DNA of 64,000 bases, taken from positions 545,221 through 609,220 of the forward strand of contig NZ_LMRA01000001.1 of the NCBI RefSeq assembly GCF_001424705.1. The letters run 5' to 3'. Numbering within the stretch: the stretch's first letter is position 1; every line of letters begins with the position of its first letter. Made by a program: the position numbers and the translations under genes. Shown piece by piece: positions 1-8,592 of this stretch. Origin of the DNA: Methylobacterium sp. Leaf465. Its GTDB lineage: Bacteria; Pseudomonadota; Alphaproteobacteria; Rhizobiales; Beijerinckiaceae. The notes under the pieces were generated by a model that saw nothing but the letters and a program-made list of their open reading frames with translations, ran no database searches and was not told where the DNA came from.

Positions 1-449
1 GCGAAGACGCTTCGCCCGGACGGCCCGAAAAGGACGACGTCGTAGGTGTCGGGCTCCATGCCCTCGACCTCCATGCCAGGCGAGCCGGCGGGCATCCCCG
101 GGACGGCCAACCCGGTTCCTTCCGGCTTCTCCACCAGGAGCCGCTTGATCGCCCCGGCCGGGACATGCCCTTCCACGACGTAGCCGCCGACCTGGGCCGT
201 GTGGCACGAGGCGAGGTCCCGCGGCACGCCGAGGCGGACCTTGAGCGGGTTCACCGGTCCTTCCGTGACCGTCACCGTGAAACCGTTCTCCCGGAGGTGG
301 GCGACCCACTTCTCGCAGCAGCCGCAGGTCGGGTCCTTGGTCACGGCCACGGTCGGAAGGTCCTGTGCCAGGGCGTGGCGCCCGAAGGCCACCGACGCCG
401 CCAGGCCCAGCACCAGGGCGCGTCGCGTTGGTCCCGTCGTCTCGTTCAT
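1..449 (-). CDS. DUF411 metal-binding protein (3' end cut by window edge)
   Basis: Partial gene; the C-terminus lies beyond position 1. The visible 149 codons start with a Tat/Sec-like leader (TRRALVLGLAASVAF) ending in ALAQ. Then comes the DUF411 core with the CGCCEKW motif (three cysteines at about residues 41-44) and a later SCHT (Cys/His pair). DUF411 proteins are periplasmic and commonly sit beside copper or other heavy-metal efflux genes; the exact metal is not proven. The ATG at 449 has a purine-rich ribosome site (GAGAGGGG) just upstream, between it and the cusA stop at 467. It is the last gene seen of the Cus-type operon that starts near 6000. Confidence 0.85.
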   Translation of the reverse strand, partial: MNETTGPTRRALVLGLAASVAFGRHALAQDLPTVAVTKDPTCGCCEKWVAHLRENGFTVTVTEGPVNPLKVRLGVPRDLASCHTAQVGGYVVEGHVPAGAIKRLLVEKPEGTGLAVPGMPAGSPGMEVEGMEPDTYDVVLFGPSGRSVF

Positions 450-466
450 CACTTGGTTTTCCCCTC

Positions 467-3400
467 TCATTCGGCGGCCGCGGGCATCGTAAGCTCTTCG
501 ACGGACTCTGGCCGCATGTCGGATTTCGGCAGTCCCCATCCCTTCACCAGCCCGTAGACCGCCGGGATCACGACGAGGGTCAGGACGGTCGATGACACCA
601 TGCCGCCGATCATCGGCACCGCGATGCGCTGCATGACCTCGGAGCCCGAGCCGGTGCTCCACAGGATGGGCAGCAGCCCGGCCATGATGGCGACCACCGT
701 CATCATCTTGGGCCGCACCCGCTCGACCGCCCCGACCATGATCGCCCGCCTCAGGGCGTTTCGCGATAGGGGGCGACCTTCACGCACGCACTCCGCCCGG
801 ACCTCGGCCAGCGCATGGTCGAGGTAGACCAGCATGATCACCCCGGTCTCGGCGGCGACCCCGGCGAGCGCGATGAAGCCCACCGCCACGGCGACCGACA
901 GGTTGAAGCCGAGCCACCACATCAGCCAGACGCCGCCGACCAGGGCGAAGGGCAGCGACAGCATTACGATGAGCGTCTCGGTGAGCCTCCGGAAGTTCAG
1001 GTAGAGCAGCAGGAACACGGTCAGGAGGGTCAGGGGCACCACGATCTTGAGCCGGGCCGTCGCGCGGTCGAGGTACTCGACCTGCCCGCTCCACTGGAGG
1101 GTGGTCCCCGGCGGCAGGCTCACCTCGCCGGCCACGGCCGCCCGCGCATCGGCCACGTAGCCGCCGAGGTCACGTCCCGAGACGTCGACGTAGATGAAGA
1201 CCGCAAGTTGCCCGTTCTCGGTCCGGATCTGGGTCGGGCCCCGGGTCAGCGCGACCTTGGCGACCTCGCCCAAGGGCACCGTACCTCCGCCCGCGATGGG
1301 CACCTGCACCTCGGAGGCGATGGATTGCGGGCTCGACCGGAAGGCGCGCGGGTAACGCACGTTGACGGTGTAGCGCTCACGTCCCTCGACGGTGTTGGTG
1401 ACGCTCTCGCCGCCGAGCGCCATCCCGATCACGTCCTGCACGTCGCCGACCGTCAGGCCGTACCGGCCCAGCATCTCGCGGTCGGGCGTGATGTCGAGGA
1501 AGTAGCCGCCCTGGACGCGCTCGGCGTAGGCGCTCGACGTGCCCGGGACCGCCTTCACCACGGCCTCGACCTGGCGGGCGACCTTCTCCATCTCGGTGAG
1601 GTCCGTCCCCAGCACCTTGATCCCGACCGGCGTACGGATGCCGGTCGAGAGCATGTCGATCCGGGCGCGGATCGGCTGGGTCCAGGCATTCGAGACCCCG
1701 GGGAACTGGAGCGCGGCGTCCATCTCGGCCTTCAGGCTCGCCGTCGTGACCCCGGGGCGCCACTCCGCCTTCGGCTTCAGGTTGACGATGGTCTCGAACA
1801 TCTCGCTCGGCGCCGGGTCGGTCGCGGTGTTGGCCCGTCCGGCCTTGCCGTAGACCGAGGCCACCTCGGGGAAGGACTTGATGATGCGGTCCTGGGTGGC
1901 GAGCAGGTCACCGGCCTTGGTCACCGAGATGCCCGGCAGCGTGGTGGGCATGTACATCAGGGTGCCCTCGTCGAGATCGGGCATGAACTCAGAGCCGAGG
2001 CGGCTCGCCGGCCACGCCGTCGCCGCAAGGATGACGAGGGCCAGCAGGATGGTGAGCACCCGCGCCCGCAGGACGCCCGCGATGAGCGGCCGGTAAACCC
2101 AGATCAGGAGTCTGTTCAGCGGGTTGCGGTGCTCAGGGATGATCCGGCCATGGACGAACACGACCATCAGCGCCGGGACGAGGGTCAGGGACAGCACGGC
2201 GGCCGCGGCCATCGCGAACGTCTTGGTGAAGGCCAGCGGACCGAACAGGCGCCCTTCCTGGCTCTCCAGGGTAAAGATGGGCAGGAAGCTCACCGTGATG
2301 ATGAGGAGCGAGAAGAACAGCGACGGCCCGACCTCGCTTGCCGCCTCGATCAGGATCTCGACCCTGGTATTGTCCGGCGGCGCCCGTTCCAGGTGCTTGT
2401 GGGCGTTCTCGATCATCACGATGGCAGCGTCGATCATGGCACCCACCGCGATGGCGATGCCGCCCAGGCTCATGATGTTGGCACCGAGCCCAAAGGCCTT
2501 CATGCCCGCGAACGCCATGAGGATGCCGACCGGCAGCATCAGGATGGCCACCAGCGCGCTGCGCACGTGGAGCAGGAACACGACGCAGACGAGAGCGACG
2601 ATGGCGCTCTCCTCGATCAGGGTCCCCTTGAGCGTCTCGATGGCCGCCTCGATCAGGTGCGAGCGGTCGTAGACCGGCAGGATCTCGGTGCCCTTAGGCA
2701 GGCTGGCGGCGACCTCGGCGAGGCGCGCCTTGGCGCTCGCGATGACGTCGAGGGCGTTGGCCCCGAAGCGCTGGAGGATGATCCCGCCGGCGACCTCGCC
2801 CTCCCCGTTCATCTCGGTGATGCCGCGGCGCTCGTCGGGACCGAGCTCGACCCGGGCTACGTCCTTCACCCGCAGGGGGGTGCCCGCCTCCGTTTTGAGG
2901 ACGATGCTCTCGATGTCGGCGACGCTCTTGAGGTACCCGCGGCCACGGACGACGAACTCGAACTCGGAGAGCTCGACCGTTCGCCCGCCGACGTCGGCGT
3001 TGCTCGACCGGATCGCGTCCCGGAGCTTGGACAGGGTGATGCCCTGCGCCCGCAGCCGGTTCGGATCGACGACCACGTTGTACTGCTTCACGAAGCCGCC
3101 GACGCCCGCGACCTCCGCCACGCCCTCGGCGCGGGAGGCCCCGAAGCGCACGACCCAATCCTGGAGCGAGCGGAGCTCGGCCAGCGTCCGTTCCTTGGCC
3201 ACCACGACGTACTGGTAGACCCAGCCCACCCCCGTCGCGTCCGGTCCCAGCGTCGGGGTGACGCCGGCCGGCAGGCGCTTGGCCACGGTGTTCAGGTATT
3301 CGAGCACCCGGCTGCGGGCCCAGTACGGGTCTGTGCCGTCCTCGAAGATCACGTAGACGAACGACACCCCGAAGAACGAGAAGCCGCGCACGACCTTGGA

Positions 3401-3634
3401 ACGGGGCACCGTCAGCATGGCGGTAGTCAGCGGGTAGGTGACCTGGTCCTCGATGACCTGGGGCGCCTGCCCGGGGTACTCCGTGTAGACGATGGTCTGC
3501 ACGTCCGAGAGGTCCGGGATCGCGTCGAGCGGCAGGGTTTTCAGGGCGTAGAGCCCGGCTCCCACCGCGAACACGGTCCCGATCAGGACCAGCACCAGAT
3601 TCTTTGCCGACCAGGCGATGAGACGGGCGATCAT
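467..3634 (-). CDS. cusA: CusA-type heavy-metal efflux RND transporter
   Basis: Inner-membrane proton-driven pump of the HME-RND family, 1055 aa, a normal length. The protein opens with the usual first membrane helix (MIARLIAWSAKN). Around residues 390-410 it has the GAMIDAAIVMIENAH segment of TM4, whose D and EN residues match the CusA/SilA (monovalent copper/silver) branch. The periplasmic TDPAPSEMFET stretch is also CusA-like. It takes ions from the periplasm or from its adaptor and expels them through an outer-membrane channel; no channel gene is visible beside it. Its start overlaps the adaptor stop by 4 bases (ATGA), so the two are translationally coupled. Copper/silver is favoured over Zn/Co/Cd by motif only. 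Confidence 0.93.
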   Translation of the reverse strand: MIARLIAWSAKNLVLVLIGTVFAVGAGLYALKTLPLDAIPDLSDVQTIVYTEYPGQAPQVIEDQVTYPLTTAMLTVPRSKVVRGFSFFGVSFVYVIFEDGTDPYWARSRVLEYLNTVAKRLPAGVTPTLGPDATGVGWVYQYVVVAKERTLAELRSLQDWVVRFGASRAEGVAEVAGVGGFVKQYNVVVDPNRLRAQGITLSKLRDAIRSSNADVGGRTVELSEFEFVVRGRGYLKSVADIESIVLKTEAGTPLRVKDVARVELGPDERRGITEMNGEGEVAGGIILQRFGANALDVIASAKARLAEVAASLPKGTEILPVYDRSHLIEAAIETLKGTLIEESAIVALVCVVFLLHVRSALVAILMLPVGILMAFAGMKAFGLGANIMSLGGIAIAVGAMIDAAIVMIENAHKHLERAPPDNTRVEILIEAASEVGPSLFFSLLIITVSFLPIFTLESQEGRLFGPLAFTKTFAMAAAAVLSLTLVPALMVVFVHGRIIPEHRNPLNRLLIWVYRPLIAGVLRARVLTILLALVILAATAWPASRLGSEFMPDLDEGTLMYMPTTLPGISVTKAGDLLATQDRIIKSFPEVASVYGKAGRANTATDPAPSEMFETIVNLKPKAEWRPGVTTASLKAEMDAALQFPGVSNAWTQPIRARIDMLSTGIRTPVGIKVLGTDLTEMEKVARQVEAVVKAVPGTSSAYAERVQGGYFLDITPDREMLGRYGLTVGDVQDVIGMALGGESVTNTVEGRERYTVNVRYPRAFRSSPQSIASEVQVPIAGGGTVPLGEVAKVALTRGPTQIRTENGQLAVFIYVDVSGRDLGGYVADARAAVAGEVSLPPGTTLQWSGQVEYLDRATARLKIVVPLTLLTVFLLLYLNFRRLTETLIVMLSLPFALVGGVWLMWWLGFNLSVAVAVGFIALAGVAAETGVIMLVYLDHALAEVRAECVREGRPLSRNALRRAIMVGAVERVRPKMMTVVAIMAGLLPILWSTGSGSEVMQRIAVPMIGGMVSSTVLTLVVIPAVYGLVKGWGLPKSDMRPESVEELTMPAAAE

Positions 3635-5133
3635 GGCGCCTTCCGCTCGGCGGCGGCCTGCGCCCCGGGATCGGGCTTGGGTTCGGAAAGCCCCTGCAGC
3701 GCCGCCTTCAGGTTGCTCTCGGCATCGATGAGGAAGTTGGCCGAGGTCACCACGCGGTCGCCCGCGGCGATGCCGTCGCGGATCTCGACGTAGCCGTCGC
3801 CATGGGTGCCGAGCCTGACTGGTCTCGGCTCGAAGCGGCCTTCGCCCTTGTCGAGCAGGACGACCTGTTTCGTGCCGGTGTCGATGACCGCGTCGTCTGG
3901 CACCGCGACCACCGGCCTGCCGCTGCCGGTTTCGATCTCGACGTCGGCGAACATGCCCGGGCGCAGGTCGCCGTTCGGGTTGGGCAACTCGATACGCAGG
4001 CGGGCGGTACGCGTCCCCATGGCGAGGTGCGGGTAGATCCGGGTCACCGCGCCGGTGAAGACGCGATCCGGGAACGTCCGGGCATGCACAGTCGCCGTCT
4101 GGCCTTCGGCCACCCCCGCCAGGTCGCGTTCGGTCACGTCGGCCAGGACCCAGACCCTGGAATGGTCAACGAGCTTGAACAGCGTGTCGCCGGACTTGGC
4201 GCGCATGCCGTCGGAGACGTTGCGCTCGACCACGACGCCGTCGCGTGGCGCCGACCACGTGATGGTCGCCGGCACTTTTCGGGATCGCTCGATCTCGTCG
4301 ATCACCTCGGGCGGGATGCCGAGGTTCTCCAGGCGTCGCCGGGCGCCCTCGTAGCCGATGCCGGTGAGGTATTGTGCGGCGGCGGCGTTCATCTCCGGCG
4401 AGAACAGGCGCAGCAGCGGCTGGCCCTTGCGGACGTGGTCGCCGGTGGTGACGGCCTCGACCTTCTCGATGAAGGCGTCGGTACGCATCGCGATGACCGA
4501 GATCCGCCGCTCGTCCTCCTCGATGGCGCCGGGCGAGCGCACCGGCATGGACAGGACGCGTCGCTCGGCCACCGTCGTCCGGACCCCGGTGCGCTGGAGC
4601 TTGCCGGGCGAGATTGTCACTGTGCCGTCGTCGGTGTCCTCGCCCTCGTAGACGGGGAGGTAGTCCATCCCCATCGAGTCCTTCTTCGGAGTCGGCGAGG
4701 TGTCGGGGAGGCCCATCGGGTTGCGGTAGAAGCGCACCTTGCGGGCGCTCGCAGGCATCGTGGCCTGCCCCATGGCCATGTCGCCGTGCCCGGCATCGGA
4801 CATCGCCTCCGCTTCGTCGGGTTCGTCGAAGCGCACGTCCTCGCTGGCGTGGACGGCGCGGTAGTTGCGACCGTCCGCCGTCTGTTTCGGTTCGGACGCG
4901 TAGTCCGGCTTTCCGTCCGGGTCTCGGTAGTAGACCACGGGACCCGTCGCCTTGATCGGAGCCTGGGCGGGCATCGGGGAGGCCGGACGTGCACCCGGCA
5001 GCCAATGGGCGAACCCGGTCCGCGCCTGCTGGACGAGCACCGGCACGGGGCTGCCCTCATGCCCCGCGCCATACCCCAGGCCTCCCGCCGCGAGCGCGGC
5101 GAGGGTCCCGGCCAGCCATGCTCTCCGGCTCAC
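3631..5133 (-). CDS. cusB: CusB-type periplasmic adaptor with heavy-metal-binding domain
   Basis: Membrane-fusion protein that links the RND pump to the outer membrane and hands over metal ions. It is 500 aa with an N-terminal hydrophobic anchor (residues 5-23). A heavy-metal-binding domain lies at about 134-162, with YRNPMG and KDSMGMDY supplying methionines. A degenerate second copy of that domain seems to precede it at 66-95 (YRDPDG, then DGRNYRAVH), without the methionines. The remaining region (about 172-480) has the HlyD-like barrel-sandwich, beta-barrel and membrane-proximal domains. Its start overlaps the end of the FixH-like gene by 4 bases, and its stop overlaps cusA. Confidence 0.9.
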   Translation of the reverse strand: MSRRAWLAGTLAALAAGGLGYGAGHEGSPVPVLVQQARTGFAHWLPGARPASPMPAQAPIKATGPVVYYRDPDGKPDYASEPKQTADGRNYRAVHASEDVRFDEPDEAEAMSDAGHGDMAMGQATMPASARKVRFYRNPMGLPDTSPTPKKDSMGMDYLPVYEGEDTDDGTVTISPGKLQRTGVRTTVAERRVLSMPVRSPGAIEEDERRISVIAMRTDAFIEKVEAVTTGDHVRKGQPLLRLFSPEMNAAAAQYLTGIGYEGARRRLENLGIPPEVIDEIERSRKVPATITWSAPRDGVVVERNVSDGMRAKSGDTLFKLVDHSRVWVLADVTERDLAGVAEGQTATVHARTFPDRVFTGAVTRIYPHLAMGTRTARLRIELPNPNGDLRPGMFADVEIETGSGRPVVAVPDDAVIDTGTKQVVLLDKGEGRFEPRPVRLGTHGDGYVEIRDGIAAGDRVVTSANFLIDAESNLKAALQGLSEPKPDPGAQAAAERKAP

Positions 5134-5525
5134 TTGGTGGCCTTGAACACCAGCTTGTTCTCGACGGTGCCGGTCTCGCCCTGAACCTTGGCACCGAGCG
5201 AGAGGCGCCAGCCGCCGGCCATCGTCAGCTTCGCCTTGAACCGGTAGAGGCCCGGCTCCGGGGACGGCAGTTGCTCGATCTTGGAGGTCATTTCCTCCAT
5301 GCTGTCGGGCGCCATGTCGATGCGCTTGGCGAAGATGACGGCGTTCGGCACGGGCTTGGACGTGCGCTTGTCGACGAGGCGGACGTCGAGGATGGCCTCG
5401 CCCTGCTTGGCTTCGTCCTTCACCAGCTGGAACTCGTAGTCCTTGGTGTCAGCCCGGGCCGCGGCGGTGAGGACGAGGCCGAGCAGCGCAGCCGTGAGGG
5501 CGCGCGAAAACGATGTCTTGGTCAC
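5130..5525 (-). CDS. FixH-family periplasmic protein
   Basis: A 131-aa secreted protein. The leader (SFSRALTAALLGLVLTAAARA) is followed by a single beta-sandwich domain typical of FixH/YtkA-like proteins, with VRLVDKRTSKPVPNA and the ending PGLYRFKAKLTMAGGWRLSL. Such proteins often accompany Cus/Cop efflux genes; a role in periplasmic metal handling is inferred from context. A longer reading starts with GTG at 5546, but the AGGAG box lies between the two candidates and fits the GTG at 5525 better. It is coupled to the CusB-type gene by a 4-base overlap. Confidence 0.8.
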   Translation of the reverse strand: MTKTSFSRALTAALLGLVLTAAARADTKDYEFQLVKDEAKQGEAILDVRLVDKRTSKPVPNAVIFAKRIDMAPDSMEEMTSKIEQLPSPEPGLYRFKAKLTMAGGWRLSLGAKVQGETGTVENKLVFKATK

Positions 5526-5607
5526 GGTCGATGATCTCCTGAACACGATGGGACCCGGGCCTTCAGGCGCGCGGGATCGGCCGGCGCAGGGGCCGGCGGC
5601 ATCGGGT

Positions 5608-6000
5608 TCAGGCTCGGGGAGGCTCGGCGGGCGGCCCTTGAGACAGGCTGTCGAAGGAGGCGATGACGGCCCACGCAGTCCCCTCGACGACGGAGACGCG
5701 GCCCGGAAGTCCGACGGCGACAGGCAGCCCGGTGGCGACCTTCGCCAAGCAAAGAGCCATCAGGGGGCAGCCCTTCGAGCAGTCGGGCATGTCCGGCCGC
5801 TCCTTGGGGCAACACGACATCTTGTCCATGGCCTCGTCGGGCATCGCCATGGCGTGCTCCTGAACGGCCCTCGGCGCGCGCATGCCTGCGGCGGCCGCGG
5901 ATGCGGTCACCGGTGCAAGGGCGAGGCCGAGAACCGCCAGGAGCGGGAGCAGCCTGCGAAGGGCGAGCCAGAAGGTCACCGGCGAACGATGCCACATCAT
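5608..6000 (-). CDS. Small secreted Cys/Met-rich protein, function unknown
   Basis: About 130 aa from the MMWHRSPVT start. It has a hydrophobic leader (LLPLLAVLGLALAPVTASAAA), then a Met/His segment (EHAMAMPDEAMDKMSCCPKE) and a short Cys cluster with spacing CC-x8-C-x3-C (SCCPKERPDMPDCSKGC) before a second hydrophobic stretch. The Met, His and Cys content together with its place as first gene of the Cus operon suggest periplasmic metal binding; this is inference. In-frame starts further upstream exist, but the region before the tandem ATGs at 6000/5997 does not look coding. No strong ribosome site is seen. Confidence 0.6.
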   Translation of the reverse strand: MMWHRSPVTFWLALRRLLPLLAVLGLALAPVTASAAAAGMRAPRAVQEHAMAMPDEAMDKMSCCPKERPDMPDCSKGCPLMALCLAKVATGLPVAVGLPGRVSVVEGTAWAVIASFDSLSQGPPAEPPRA

Positions 6001-6193
6001 GTGCCGGCGAGGAAGGGTCTGGAGTACGGGACGCGCCGGACGTCTCGCACTCGGGTCTCCGAAGCTATGCACCCGAGGGTTTCGGACACGCTCCATCGAG
6101 CGTCGGACCGTGGTCGGGAAAGGTCGGATCGCTCCGCACGGCACCCTGCCCGAACTTGGACCGAGCGGGTATCGTTCCTGTCCGATCCGCAGC

Positions 6194-6424
6194 TCAAGAG
6201 AGCCCCGAGCAGCAGGACGCAGACCCGCCGTTCTCGCGAGCCTCCTGGATGGGCGGGCAGGGTACGTCGCCGAAGGAGCAGAAGACGCAGCAGTCGCCCG
6301 CCTTCGGGCGCAGGAGCGCGCCGCAGCCGGTACATTCGTAGAAGAACAGACAGGCGTCCGTCGGCATCGCTTCCGTCGCCGTATGACCGCAATGCGGGCA
6401 TGTAAGAGTGGATCGAAGCTGCAT
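6194..6424 (-). CDS. GDCCVxC-domain small zinc-ribbon protein
   Basis: A 76-aa protein recognised by its AGDCCVFCSFGDVPCPP signature (residues 42-58) and by two CxxC pairs, CPHCG at 9-13 and CTGCG at 31-35. The family is commonly called GDCCVxC (in some species a selenoprotein) and repeatedly sits next to mercury or other heavy-metal genes. Here all positions read as Cys, with no in-frame UGA. It lies five bases after MerT and probably shares its transcript. The role is unproven; metal binding by the Cys pairs is a reasonable guess. Confidence 0.8.
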   Translation of the reverse strand: MQLRSTLTCPHCGHTATEAMPTDACLFFYECTGCGALLRPKAGDCCVFCSFGDVPCPPIQEARENGGSASCCSGLS

Positions 6425-6429
6425 CCGCG

Positions 6430-6867
6430 TTACCGCATCGCCTTGAGTACCACGGGCTCAAGGTAGGGTTCCCACACGAGCGAGAGACCGACCAGCACGG
6501 TTCCGAGCCCCAGAAGCGCGACCGTGCCCCAGGATGGTCCCTTCCGTGAGCAGGGTCCGGACATGTCGCATGCCGTCGCCCGGCGACGAAGGAACAGACC
6601 CCATCCGACGAAGAGGGCCAAGGCGGCCCCGCCGAGCAGGAGCGGGCGGAGGTACGACAACATCGCCAACCCGCCGAACACGGCTCCCGTCGCCCCGAGA
6701 CCGGCGAGCGCGACCGGCAGGGCGCAGCAGGACGATGCCGCGAGGGCTCCCAAGCCCGCGACCGTGCCGAGGCCGGCGAACCAGCTTCCGGAGGGAACCG
6801 GCCGGCCGTGCAACGTGGGCGGACCGCCGACCGCCGAGGCAGCTGCGGATGGTGCGTCAGTCATCAT
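6430..6867 (-). CDS. merT: MerT-type mercuric ion transporter
   Basis: Inner-membrane importer that passes Hg(II) into the cytoplasm. It is 145 aa with three membrane helices. The vicinal Cys pair of the first helix is SSCCALP (Cys47, Cys48), and a second cytoplasmic pair (Cys100, Cys106) lies in TACDMSGPC, as in MerT. No MerP or mercuric reductase is in the window, so the block is incomplete as a detoxification route. An upstream in-frame ATG (6882) exists. The MerR-type promoter placed at 6874-6904 would start transcription near 6867, which favours the ATG at 6867 or 6864 and a very short or absent leader. It is divergent from merR. Confidence 0.85.
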   Translation of the reverse strand: MMTDAPSAAASAVGGPPTLHGRPVPSGSWFAGLGTVAGLGALAASSCCALPVALAGLGATGAVFGGLAMLSYLRPLLLGGAALALFVGWGLFLRRRATACDMSGPCSRKGPSWGTVALLGLGTVLVGLSLVWEPYLEPVVLKAMR

Positions 6868-6873
6868 CGTGCC

Positions 6874-6904
6874 AACATGCATCCCGTAGCCACTACGGGA
6901 TCAA
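6874..6904 (-). promoter_or_regulatory. MerR-type operator-promoter upstream of merT
   Basis: Read on the minus strand: a -35 like TTGATC (6904-6899), a 19-base spacer, then a -10 like CATGTT (6879-6874). The spacer contains a perfect 7-base inverted repeat, CCCGTAG/CTACGGG (6883-6889 and 6893-6899 on the plus strand). A dyad within an over-long 19-base spacer is the hallmark of MerR-activated promoters. The -10 match is only 3 of 6, so its exact placement is tentative. Confidence 0.6.
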
Positions 6905-6911
6905 GCGAAAA

Positions 6912-7325
6912 ATGGTAACGGGTCCGCGAGGTCTTTCCATCGGGCGGATCGCGGCGGCGGCCGGGGTCAACCTGGAGACGGTCCGCTACTACGAGCGCAT
7001 AGGGCTCATGCCGCCGCCGGACCGCACCGAAGGCGGTCACCGGGCCTACGATGCCGCCCATGTCCGCCGCTTGGCGTTCATCCGTCACGCCCGAGCGCTG
7101 GGCTTCGGGATCGAGGACATCCGAACCTTGCTGGCGCTGGCCGCGCCCGGTCACCGGTCCTGCCGCGATGTTCGGGATATCGCGAGCGCCCACCTGGCCG
7201 AGGTCCGGACCAAGCTTGCTCAACTCGCGCGGCTTGAACGCATCCTGGGCGACACGGTCGACCGATGCAGCGGCGCGGCTACGCCCGCCTGCCCGGTTCT
7301 CGACATGCTCGATGCCCCGATGTGA
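6912..7325 (+). CDS. merR: MerR-family mercury-responsive regulator
   Basis: A 137-aa transcription factor. The N-terminal winged helix-turn-helix (about 8-75) has LSIGRIAAAAGVNLETVRYYER. The dimerisation helix follows, and three cysteines, Cys84, Cys119 and Cys127, sit almost exactly where Tn501 MerR has its Hg(II)-binding set (82, 117, 126). It should repress and, with mercury, activate the divergent merT promoter through the dyad at 6883-6899. The start ATG at 6912 places the helix-turn-helix at the usual distance; longer upstream readings overlap merT. Confidence 0.9.
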   Translation: MVTGPRGLSIGRIAAAAGVNLETVRYYERIGLMPPPDRTEGGHRAYDAAHVRRLAFIRHARALGFGIEDIRTLLALAAPGHRSCRDVRDIASAHLAEVRTKLAQLARLERILGDTVDRCSGAATPACPVLDMLDAPM

Positions 7326-7353
7326 AAGGCCGACCCCTTAGAAGGTCGGCCTT
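7326..7353. terminator. Hairpin between convergent merR and MFS gene
   Basis: Starting right after the merR stop codon is a perfect 10-base stem, AAGGCCGACC (7326-7335) with GGTCGGCCTT (7344-7353), and an 8-base loop. There is no long T-run on either side, only CTT. It may serve both converging transcripts. Confidence 0.6.
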
Positions 7354-7421
7354 CGGAAGGGGCCGCGTTGAACGGGCCTGCGGCTCGTTCGGGGCGGTCC
7401 CCTCCCGATGCGGCAGGCGGC

Positions 7422-8585
7422 CTACCGGACGCACCAAAGGGATACGGCGAGCGCGACGTTCGCGAGGGCGAGAACGGAAAGAAGGGCATAGGTCGCGTCG
7501 GCGCCCGCCTGCGTCAGCACGACGGCCCCAAGTGAGGGCGCAAACGCCTGCGCGACCAGCCCCGGACGGGCGAGCCGGCCGACGAGCGGGGCGTAGCGCT
7601 CGGGACCGAACAGCGCGAGAGGCACCGTGCCGCGTGCGATGGAATAGATGCCGTTCCCGGCGCCGTAGAGGACGAGCGCCAGTCCGACCACGGGCAAGCC
7701 CGCGGCCAGCATCGCAATCCCGATCGCCACGAGAACCATCGCCGCCGTCAGGGTCCAAAGGGGGTGATGCCTGCCCTTTCCGGCCATTTCGACGATGCGG
7801 GCCCCGACTTGGGACGGCCCGATCAGGGCGCCGTAGGCCACGGCCGAGGTCAGCGCCACGCCACGGGCCTGAAGCAAGGTGATGAGGTGAACCGAGACCA
7901 TGGCCATCACGGTCCCGCCGAGGGTCAGCACCCCGGCCATGAGGAGGAAGGAACGCCGCTCCCGACCATCGAGCCGAATGACGAGGCTTGGCCCTGCGGA
8001 TCGCGTGACCGGATGTGCGAGCGGTTGGGGGATCGCGAGCAGGACCAGCGGTAGTGTGACCGAAAGGTGCAGCCCGGCATAGGCGAGGCAGGTCCCGCGC
8101 CAGCCCACCTGTTCGATCAGAAAGGCCGAGAGTGGCCAGCATACCGTACTGGCGAAGCCGCCCCAGAGCGTTAGCGTCGTGATCGCGGGCCGTGCCTCGG
8201 CACCGTAGAGACGCCCGAGCGTGGCGAAGGCGGGATCGTACAGTCCGGTGCCCATGCCGAGGCCGATAAGGAGCCAGCCTCCGAGGTAGGTCGGCAGGTT
8301 CGGCGCCAGGCCGAGGACGGCAAGGCCGACGGCGAGGGCGACGGCCGCGAAGGTCAGGACTGGCCGACCACCGTGCTCCCCGATGAAGGCTCCCACTCTC
8401 GGGGAGATCAAACCCGCCACGAGGAGGCCGAGGGACAGGCCACCGATGACCCAACCCAGCGGCCATCCCGTATCCTTCGACATCGGGGCTGCCAGCACCG
8501 ACAGGAGGTAGAACGAGGAGCCCCAGGTCAGGATCTGGATCACGCCCAGGGCCGAGATCACGGGCCAGCGGCGCGTCGGACCCAT
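7422..8585 (-). CDS. MFS transporter, last gene of the ars operon
   Basis: A 387-aa protein with about 12 hydrophobic helices (first helix in VISALGVIQILTWGSSFYLL), belonging to the major facilitator superfamily. It begins 7 bases after the arsB stop, so it is very probably co-transcribed. MFS pumps in ars operons include ArsJ (organoarsenical) and ArsK (As(III)/Sb(III)); there is no gapdh gene here, which argues against the ArsJ pathway. The substrate is not proven by sequence. A hairpin at 7326-7353 lies downstream. Confidence 0.8.
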   Translation of the reverse strand: MGPTRRWPVISALGVIQILTWGSSFYLLSVLAAPMSKDTGWPLGWVIGGLSLGLLVAGLISPRVGAFIGEHGGRPVLTFAAVALAVGLAVLGLAPNLPTYLGGWLLIGLGMGTGLYDPAFATLGRLYGAEARPAITTLTLWGGFASTVCWPLSAFLIEQVGWRGTCLAYAGLHLSVTLPLVLLAIPQPLAHPVTRSAGPSLVIRLDGRERRSFLLMAGVLTLGGTVMAMVSVHLITLLQARGVALTSAVAYGALIGPSQVGARIVEMAGKGRHHPLWTLTAAMVLVAIGIAMLAAGLPVVGLALVLYGAGNGIYSIARGTVPLALFGPERYAPLVGRLARPGLVAQAFAPSLGAVVLTQAGADATYALLSVLALANVALAVSLWCVR

Positions 8586-8592
8586 CGGATCG

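Noticed and set aside
815..3793. Very long open frame antisense to cusA
   Set aside because: It mirrors the RND gene, has no family-like motifs and is rich in Arg/His/Gly as expected for a high-GC antisense frame.
6194..6424. Selenocysteine in the GDCCVxC protein
   Set aside because: All positions are normal Cys codons with no in-frame TGA.
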